In this document: one piece after another, positions 7,512-11,907 of the stretch
Numbering within the stretch: position 1 is the first letter of the stretch
Layout: each line of letters starts with the position of its first letter
From: an uncultured Alphaproteobacteria bacterium
Lineage (GTDB): Bacteria; Pseudomonadota; Alphaproteobacteria; Micropepsales; Micropepsaceae
Direction: 5' to 3'
Length of the DNA stretch: 11,907 nt
Assembly: GCA_937942205.1 (NCBI GenBank)
Contig: CALDFO010000052.1
Coordinates: 1-11,907 of the forward strand
Translations under genes and position numbers: made by a program
Notes under the pieces: model-generated
The model's database searches: none
What the model was told of the DNA's origin: nothing
Seen by the model: the letters and a program-made list of their open reading frames with translations, nothing else

Positions 7512-7521
7512 CTGAAAAACG

Positions 7522-7878
7522 CTACGAGCCGGACCCGGCCTTGATGATTTCCGTCATGGTGATGCCCAGCCGTTCCTCGACCAGCACCACTTCGCCGCGC
7601 GCGACCAGCCGGTCGTTCACATAGATGTCGATGGCTTCGCCGACCTTGCGGTCCAGCTCGACGATAGTGCCCTTGCCCAGCTTCAGGAGCTGGCTGACTT
7701 CCATCGCGCTCTTGCCCAGAACGGCGCTGACCGTGACCGGCACGTCGAACACCGCTTCCAGGTCGGCGGCCGAATGCTTGGGCATCGCCTCCGCCGGGGC
7801 ATCGTTGTTCAGCAGCGCGGGCGCGCCCGGCGTGGTTTCGCTGCTGAGATCGGGCAGATCGACATTGTCGGTCGCCAT
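7522..7878 (-). CDS. fliN: Flagellar motor switch protein FliN
   Basis: A 118-residue protein ending in a SpoA (FliN/YscQ) domain at about residues 45-113. Recognisable segments are FDVPVTVSAVLGKSAMEVSQLL, GKGTIVELDRKVGEAIDIYVNDRLVARGE and VVLVEERLGITMTEII. FliN forms the base of the cytoplasmic C ring with FliM and FliG and docks FliH during export. The N-terminal 40 residues are acidic and Ala/Pro-rich, as is usual for variable FliN tails. The ATG at 7878 has AAAGGA about eight bases upstream, within the end of fliH. An upstream extension in this frame to 7998 overlaps fliH and has no family support. The gap to fliH is only 5 bp. Confidence 0.95.
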   Translation of the reverse strand: MATDNVDLPDLSSETTPGAPALLNNDAPAEAMPKHSAADLEAVFDVPVTVSAVLGKSAMEVSQLLKLGKGTIVELDRKVGEAIDIYVNDRLVARGEVVLVEERLGITMTEIIKAGSGS

Positions 7879-7883
7879 GGCGG

Positions 7884-8531
7884 TTATCCTTTCACTTCGC
7901 TGTCGGACGTCTGGATGGTGGAGAAGCGCCGCTCGATCAGCGCGGTCAGCGCCTCCTCGATGGTCTGCCCGCTGCGCTCGGCGCCGCCGCCGCGCCATTC
8001 GATGCGGCAGTCCGCGCCGGTGATGTGGGGGTCGGCGGTCACCATCACCCGGCCCTCATAGCCTTCCTGATAGGCGATCTCGGCGATGCGCGGCTCCAGC
8101 ACCGCCGCCACATCGGGCGCGGCGCGCAGGGTGATGCGCGGTTCGCCGATCGCCTGATGCATGGCGGCGCGCAGGGCGTTTTCCACATCTCCGGCGGGCA
8201 GGGCGGACAGTGCGGCAGGGGCGATCTTCCGGGCCATGGCCAGGGCGATGGCGGCGGCCTCGGCGCGCACCTCCTCGATCTGGGCCCGGCTGTTGTCCAG
8301 CGCGGCGCGCACGGAGATGGTCAGGGCGGCGATTCCGCGCTCCAGCGCCTCGGCGGCGCGGACGCTGGCGTCATTTTCCCCTTCGCTGCGGGCGGCCGCC
8401 TTCAGACCGTCCAGCTCCTCGACCGTCAGGGTCTGCTTCTGACGGGCGCGGGCGCTGGGGGCGGGCACATCCTGCGCCGCCACGAATTCGGTGTCGAAGG
8501 TGAACTTGCGGGCGGCCTGTTGGGTTGTCAT
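7884..8531 (-). CDS. fliH: Flagellar assembly protein FliH (FlbE-like)
   Basis: A 215-residue protein placed where Caulobacter has flbE/fliH. It has an Ala/Glu-rich helical middle (about residues 40-105) and a C-terminal domain with DPHITGADCRIEWRGGG and GQTIEEALTALIERR, the W-x-G-G type end seen in FliH. FliH regulates the FliI ATPase and links it to the C ring through FliN, whose gene follows after 5 bp. The start overlaps the fliG stop by one base (TGATG), a sign of coupled translation. FliH sequences diverge strongly, so the identification rests on the C-terminal pattern, size and operon position together. Confidence 0.88.
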   Translation of the reverse strand: MTTQQAARKFTFDTEFVAAQDVPAPSARARQKQTLTVEELDGLKAAARSEGENDASVRAAEALERGIAALTISVRAALDNSRAQIEEVRAEAAAIALAMARKIAPAALSALPAGDVENALRAAMHQAIGEPRITLRAAPDVAAVLEPRIAEIAYQEGYEGRVMVTADPHITGADCRIEWRGGGAERSGQTIEEALTALIERRFSTIQTSDSEVKG

Positions 8532-9565
8532 CAGTACACCAGCTCGTCTTCGCCGCTGCCGCCGGCGATCATGATCTCGCCCTTGTTGGCCAGGTCCTTG
8601 GCGACGTTGACCATGCGCATCTGCGCCTCGTCCACGTCCTTCAGGCGCACCGGGCCCATCGCTTCCATGTCGTCGCGCAGGATCTTGCCGGCGCGCTCGC
8701 TCATGTTGGAGAAGAAGACGTCGCGCAGGCCGTCGGTGGCGCCCTTCAGCGCCAGGCCCAGCTTGTCCTTCTCGACATTGCGCAGCAGGGTCTGGATCGA
8801 GCCGGGGTCCAGCTTGGACAGATCCTCGAAGGTGAACATCAGCGCCTTGATCCGCTCGGCGCTGTCGCGGCTGCGCTCTTCCAGGGCGGTGATGAAGCGG
8901 CTTTCGGTCTGGCGGTCGAAATTGTTGAAGATTTCCGCCATCTGCTCATGGGCGTCGCGCTTGGCGGTGCGCGCCAGATTGGACATGAATTCCACCCGCA
9001 GGGTCTGCTCGACCTTGTCCAGAATGTCCTTCTGCACGCTTTCCATCCGCAACATGCGCTGCACGACTTCCAGGGCGAATTCCTCGGGCAGGGCGCCCAG
9101 GACGCGGGCGGCATGTTCCGGCTTGATCTTGGACAGCACCACCGAGACGGTCTGGGGGTATTCGTTCTTCAGATAGTTGGCCAGGACGGTTTCGTTCACA
9201 TTGGCCAGCTTGTCCCACATGGTGCGGCCCGCCGGACCGCGGATTTCCTCCATGATGGTGCTGACCTTCTCGCCCGGCAGGATGCCGGCCAGCAGGCGCT
9301 CGGTGGATTCATAGGAGCCCATCAGCGAGCCGGTGCCCGACATCTGGCTGACGAAATCCACCAGCAGCTTCTCGATCAGCGTGGCGCTGACCGAGCCCAG
9401 GTTCGACATGACCTGGGAGACTTCCTTGATCTCCTCCTCGTCCATCATCTCCCAGATGCGCTGGGAATGGTCTTCGCCCAGCGACAGCATGATGACGGCG
9501 GCGCGCTCCGCCCCGGAGAGGGAGCGGATATCGTCCTTGAGCGCGGATTTGGCGGGTTTCGACAT
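8531..9565 (-). CDS. fliG: Flagellar motor switch protein FliG
   Basis: A 344-residue rotor protein linking the MS ring (FliF) to the C ring and providing the charged torque helix that faces the stator. The N-terminal domain begins after a short tail with [18 protein letters not shown], typical for FliF binding. The middle-domain motif EHPQ appears as EYPQ at 135-138. The MFxF motif is MFTF at 243-246, followed by the C-terminal domain with charged residues in [22 protein letters not shown]. Its length fits the family (330-345). The ATG lies 9 bp after the fliF stop, and AGGGA overlaps that stop codon, indicating coupled translation. Confidence 0.97.
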   Translation of the reverse strand: MSKPAKSALKDDIRSLSGAERAAVIMLSLGEDHSQRIWEMMDEEEIKEVSQVMSNLGSVSATLIEKLLVDFVSQMSGTGSLMGSYESTERLLAGILPGEKVSTIMEEIRGPAGRTMWDKLANVNETVLANYLKNEYPQTVSVVLSKIKPEHAARVLGALPEEFALEVVQRMLRMESVQKDILDKVEQTLRVEFMSNLARTAKRDAHEQMAEIFNNFDRQTESRFITALEERSRDSAERIKALMFTFEDLSKLDPGSIQTLLRNVEKDKLGLALKGATDGLRDVFFSNMSERAGKILRDDMEAMGPVRLKDVDEAQMRMVNVAKDLANKGEIMIAGGSGEDELVY

Positions 9566-9574
9566 GGTGTGTCC

Positions 9575-11209
9575 CTAAGCCGGCTGGTGCAGCCAGGTGC
9601 GGATGATCGCCAGGGCTTCCTCCGGATGCGCCTGGACCACTTCGCCGACCTTCTTGATGGCGGATTCGCGCACCTGGCCGTCCACGCGGCTCAGGTCCAG
9701 GCCCGCGACGGGCGAGGGCAGGGCGGCGGGCGCGCTGTCGGCGGCGATGGCGGCGGGCGCGCCGGGGGCGGCGTCCGCCATGGCGGCGCCGGGCGCGGGC
9801 AGGGGGCCCGCGACGGGCGAGAACTGGGGCAGAACCCCGCCGGCCGCCGCGTTCTGGGCGGCGAACATGCGGTTGATCAGGGGCTTGGCGACGAACAGGC
9901 CGATCAGCAGCGCCGTCAGGCACAGGATGGCGGCCTCGATGATCTTGAACCAGTAACCGCTATCCAGGCCCAGCAGCGGCGCGGCCGCCTCGGTGCCGTC
10001 GCCGGTGGGCAGGCGGGCGAACTGCATGTTGGTGACCTGCACCTGGTCGCCGCGGCCGGCGTCGAAGCCTATCGCCGATTTCACCAGGGCGGTGATCTGG
10101 GCCATTTCGGCGGCGCTGCGCGGCTTGTAGGTTCCGGCGCCTTCGCCGGTGGTGGTGCCGTCCACCACCACGGCGACCGACAGCTTCTTGATTTCGCCGC
10201 CGTCCACGGTCGAGGTCTTCACCGTCTTGGAAATCTCGTAATTGATGGTTTCCTCGGTCGAACCGGAGCTGTTGCGGTTGGATTCGCCGCCGCCCGCCGC
10301 CGCCGCGCCGGGCAGGGCGTTGGCGACCGACACGGCATTGCCGCCGCCGGAGGTGTCGGAGGCGTTGCGCTCCACCGTCTGGGTCGAGCGCGCCACCTTG
10401 CTGTCGGGATCGAAGGTCTCGGACGTGGTCTGAGTGCGGTTGTAGTTGATGTCGGCCGCCACCTGGACCTGGACATGGCCCGCGCCCACCACCGAGGCGA
10501 CGATGGATTCGATGCGGCCGCGCAGGCTGCTTTCATAATTGGAGGTGTCTTCCTCCTGGTTGCGGGCCATGGAGCCGGACTTGTCGCCGCCCGCCAGCAG
10601 GTTGCCGCGATCGTCCACGATGGCGACGCGGTCGGCGGCCAGCGAGGCGACGGCGGCGGCCACCATGTGCTGGATGGCCTGGACCTGGCCCTTGTCCATG
10701 CGGCGGCGGGTCTTGAGCACCACCGAGGCGGTGGGCGGCTGTTCCTGCTGGGCGAAGACCTGGCGTTCGGGGATGACCAGGTGAACGCGGGCCGATTCCA
10801 CGCCCTCGATGGTCTGGATCGAGCGCGACAGCTCCCCTTCCAGGGCGCGCAGATGATTGATGTTCTGGACGAAGGCGGTGGTGCCGAAGGTGTCGGACTT
10901 GTCGAAAATCTCGTAGCCGACGCCCGCGGCGGGCAGGTTCTCCTGGGCCAGCGCCATGCGCAGCTTGGTCACCTGGTCGGCGGGGACCAGGATGGTGCCG
11001 CCGTCCTTGACGTCATACTTGACCGCCATGGAGTCCAGCTTGGTGGTCACGGCGGCGGCGTCGCGCGATTCCAGCCCGGAGAACAGGATGGTCTTGGGCG
11101 CTTCGGTCAGCGCGCCCGCGATATAAAGGAAGAAGGCGGTCAGAACGGCGGCCACGCCGGCCATCACGCCGAACCGCGCCGCGCCAACCGCTTTAAAGAA
11201 CTCGGGCAA
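9575..11209 (-). CDS. fliF: Flagellar MS-ring protein FliF
   Basis: A 544-residue inner-membrane protein that builds the MS ring, the first assembled structure of the basal body. The first membrane segment is at about residues 16-35, followed by periplasmic ring-building (YscJ/FliF) domains and a Ser/Gly-rich loop near 300-330. The second membrane segment is at about 423-445 (after YWFKIIEAA). A long Ala/Pro-rich cytoplasmic linker leads to the C-terminal FliG-binding helices (ESAIKKVGEVVQAHPEEALAIIRTWL). The start is TTG at 11209: a perfect AGGAGG lies five bases upstream, no ATG or GTG is suitably placed, and the N-terminus then matches the family. It is the first gene of the operon. Upstream DNA holds CtrA-like boxes and a dyad that may be an FlbD operator. 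Confidence 0.97.
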   Translation of the reverse strand: MPEFFKAVGAARFGVMAGVAAVLTAFFLYIAGALTEAPKTILFSGLESRDAAAVTTKLDSMAVKYDVKDGGTILVPADQVTKLRMALAQENLPAAGVGYEIFDKSDTFGTTAFVQNINHLRALEGELSRSIQTIEGVESARVHLVIPERQVFAQQEQPPTASVVLKTRRRMDKGQVQAIQHMVAAAVASLAADRVAIVDDRGNLLAGGDKSGSMARNQEEDTSNYESSLRGRIESIVASVVGAGHVQVQVAADINYNRTQTTSETFDPDSKVARSTQTVERNASDTSGGGNAVSVANALPGAAAAGGGESNRNSSGSTEETINYEISKTVKTSTVDGGEIKKLSVAVVVDGTTTGEGAGTYKPRSAAEMAQITALVKSAIGFDAGRGDQVQVTNMQFARLPTGDGTEAAAPLLGLDSGYWFKIIEAAILCLTALLIGLFVAKPLINRMFAAQNAAAGGVLPQFSPVAGPLPAPGAAMADAAPGAPAAIAADSAPAALPSPVAGLDLSRVDGQVRESAIKKVGEVVQAHPEEALAIIRTWLHQPA

Positions 11210-11214
11210 GATGT

Positions 11215-11220
11215 CCTCCT
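11215..11220 (-). promoter_or_regulatory. Strong Shine-Dalgarno AGGAGG that sets the fliF TTG start
   Basis: AGGAGG on the minus strand ends five bases before the TTG at 11209. No ATG or GTG at this spacing is in frame, so this site decides the start. A small hairpin (CACGG/CCGTG, 11229-11247) sits just upstream in the leader and could affect ribosome access; that is inference. Confidence 0.8.
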
Positions 11221-11256
11221 GGAAGAGACACGGGGGAAACCTCCGTGCCGCTGCTA

Positions 11257-11269
11257 GGCAAACATTGCC
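11257..11269. promoter_or_regulatory. GGCAA-N3-TTGCC dyad upstream of fliF, candidate FlbD (ftr-like) operator
   Basis: A perfect 5-bp inverted repeat separated by three bases, about 48-60 bp before the fliF start and between the start and the CtrA-like boxes. In Caulobacter, FlbD binds a dyad-like ftr element at the fliF promoter and represses it. Position and symmetry make this a candidate, but I cannot align it to a verified ftr consensus here. It does not fit a sigma-54 promoter: GG and GC are not 10 bases apart. Confidence 0.35.
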
Positions 11270-11279
11270 GCCCTTACGG

Positions 11280-11294
11280 TAAAATTTGGCTTAA
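11280..11294. promoter_or_regulatory. CtrA-like box (TAAA-N7-TTAA) upstream of fliF
   Basis: TAAA, seven bases, TTAA: one mismatch from TTAA-N7-TTAA. It is about 71-85 bp upstream of the fliF start. Early flagellar operons such as fliF are direct CtrA targets in Caulobacter. The local DNA is AT-rich compared with its surroundings, as expected for a promoter. Confidence 0.45.
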
Positions 11295-11334
11295 GGGAAA
11301 ATGCGCGGACCAGATGTCGCGCGCGGGGTCTTGC

Positions 11335-11349
11335 TTAACCGCCCGTTTA
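11335..11349. promoter_or_regulatory. Second CtrA-like box (TTAA-N7-TTTA) upstream of fliF
   Basis: TTAA, CCGCCCG, TTTA, then C: one mismatch from the CtrA consensus TTAA-N7-TTAAC. It lies about 126-140 bp upstream of the fliF start and 46 bp upstream of the other box. Its spacer resembles that of the box upstream of fliI (CCGCCAT). Confidence 0.42.
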
Positions 11350-11376
11350 CGAATGACCGGAAACGGGGCGGCAGAT

Positions 11377-11405
11377 TGTGCCGCCCACGCGGCGCGGGCG
11401 GCACA
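11377..11405 (-). terminator. Hairpin downstream of sciP, probable terminator
   Basis: TGTGCCGCCC (11377-11386) and GGGCGGCACA (11396-11405) form a perfect 10-bp stem around a 9-base loop. It starts 4 bases after the sciP stop in the direction of sciP transcription. No T-run follows, so termination may be incomplete. It separates sciP from the fliF promoter region. Confidence 0.6.
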
Positions 11406-11408
11406 GAT

Positions 11409-11681
11409 TCAATTACGGTACTGCTGCACACGGGTCGCGCGCAGCCCCGCCAGCCCGAAGCGGTCGATCGCATGTTGCCAGGCGAGGAATTCCTCCACCG
11501 TCAGCGTATAGCGCTTGCAGGCGTCGTCCAGGCTCAACAGGCCGCCCCGCACCGCGGCCACGACCTCGGCCTTGCGGCGGATGACCCAGCGGCGCGTCGA
11601 GGGCGGCGGCAGATCGGCGAGCGTCAACGGCGACCCATCGGGGCCGATGACGTAGCTCACGCGTCCTTTGCGCTCTTCCAT
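11409..11681 (-). CDS. sciP: CtrA inhibitor SciP (DUF1153 family)
   Basis: A 90-residue helix-turn-helix protein. It begins MEERKGRVSYVIGPDGSPLT, continues LPPPSTRRWVIRRKAEVVAAV and RGGLLSLDDACKRYTLTVEEFLAW, and ends GLAGLRATRVQQYRN. This pattern closely matches Caulobacter SciP (about 93 residues), a small protein that binds CtrA and blocks its activation of target promoters and also binds DNA. The ATG at 11681 is chosen by that match and by GGGAG seven bases upstream. The frame is open to 11813, but that extension runs through the hairpin ending the upstream gene. No clear TTAA-N7-TTAA box is visible in its own upstream region. It sits between the hook-type gene and fliF, so an inhibitor of CtrA is encoded beside likely CtrA targets. 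Confidence 0.93.
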   Translation of the reverse strand: MEERKGRVSYVIGPDGSPLTLADLPPPSTRRWVIRRKAEVVAAVRGGLLSLDDACKRYTLTVEEFLAWQHAIDRFGLAGLRATRVQQYRN

Positions 11682-11794
11682 GATAAAACTCCCAACACTC
11701 TCAACGGCGAAACTACGCGGCCCCGCGTTTAAAAAGGGCCAAGAACCGTGGTAAATGAAGGCATAAAACCCGCCTTCAAATTGCGCGTATGATG

Positions 11795-11825
11795 CGGGAA
11801 AGGCCCGTTTCACGGGCCTTTCCCG
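11795..11825 (-). terminator. Strong hairpin downstream of the hook-type gene, probable terminator
   Basis: Arms at 11795-11808 and 11812-11825 pair perfectly over 14 bp around a 3-base loop. It begins 9 bases after the stop codon of the partial gene at the window edge, in its direction of transcription. The arms contain AAAGG/CCTTT but no terminal T-run. Its position and strength support transcription termination before sciP, so sciP likely has its own promoter between about 11682 and 11790. Confidence 0.7.
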
Positions 11826-11834
11826 TGTCCCGTT

Positions 11835-11907
11835 TTAGCTCGGCAGCCGTTCGAGCTGCTGCAGCATCTGATCGGCGGTGGTGATGATGCGCGCCGAGGC
11901 GGAATAG
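11835..11907 (-). CDS. C-terminal end of a flagellar hook-type axial protein, probably FlgE (5' part outside window)
   Basis: The last 23 codons read YSASARIITTADQMLQQL then ERLPS and stop. This is the conserved C-terminal helix of flagellar rod, hook and hook-associated proteins (FlgE, FlgG, FlgK), which ends in a pattern like A-x-x-I-x-T-x-D-x-M-L. FlgE is favoured because, as I recall, the hook gene lies next to sciP in Caulobacter. FlgK or FlgG cannot be excluded from so few residues. Confidence 0.6.
   Translation of the reverse strand, partial: YSASARIITTADQMLQQLERLPS

Noticed and set aside
8525..11257. Plus-strand open frame of 910 codons opposite fliG and fliF
   Set aside because: It is the antisense shadow of two strongly recognised genes. 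Its composition is dominated by His, Gly, Gln and Asp, typical of reverse-strand frames in high-GC DNA, and it shows no domain pattern.
11210..11300. Possible sigma-54 promoter upstream of fliF (GG-N10-GC)
   Set aside because: The GGC and TGC elements near 11257-11275 are not at the required 10-base spacing, and GGCACG near 11250 lacks a GC at -12. Early fliF promoters are usually not sigma-54 dependent.
11682..11813. N-terminal extension of SciP to 11813
   Set aside because: It runs through the hairpin after the hook-type gene and does not resemble SciP; the 90-residue form matches the family length and has its own GGGAG.

Overview
The window is a flagellar and cell-cycle regulatory locus from a GC-rich alphaproteobacterium. 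The partial CtrA (MRVLLIEDD start, Asp51 phospho-acceptor), a SciP/DUF1153 protein, and a FlbD-type sigma-54 activator with a degenerate receiver domain occur together only in the Caulobacter-like regulatory style. The operon order fliF-fliG-fliH-fliN-flbD is also the Caulobacter arrangement. I infer an alphaproteobacterium related to Caulobacterales or a neighbouring order; the genus cannot be fixed from the sequence alone.

Layout. Positions 1-441 (minus) hold the N-terminal 147 residues of CtrA, cut by the window edge. Divergent from it, after a 266-bp regulatory gap rich in TTAA half-sites and carrying one GANTC site, lie fliI (708-2042) and fliJ (2039-2467) on the plus strand, overlapping by ATGA. 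A plus-strand DoxX-family membrane protein (2612-3031) follows. It converges on the main minus-strand operon across an 80-nt composite palindrome (3033-3112). The operon reads leftward from 11209 to 3124: fliF, fliG, fliH, fliN, flbD, flhA, and a short, degenerate flhF-like GTPase gene. Junctions are tight except fliN-flbD, where an inverted pair of palindromic repeats is inserted. Upstream of fliF is sciP (11409-11681, minus), bounded by hairpins on both sides. At the right edge are the last 23 codons of a hook-type axial protein gene (probably flgE).

How it works together. FliF and FliG (MS ring and rotor), FliN (C ring), FliH/FliI/FliJ (export ATPase complex) and FlhA (export gate) form the early basal body and export apparatus. 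CtrA, SciP and FlbD are the regulators that time this assembly in Caulobacter-type cells: CtrA activates early flagellar genes, SciP antagonises CtrA, and FlbD activates sigma-54 late genes and represses fliF. All three are encoded within 12 kb of their likely targets. CtrA-like boxes and a GGCAA-N3-TTGCC dyad lie upstream of fliF.

Most of the window is a recognisable system. The less ordinary parts are the two kinds of palindromic repeat, the eroded FlhF, the DoxX gene, and the candidate operators. I found no CRISPR array, RNA gene, transposase, or clearly undescribed protein system.
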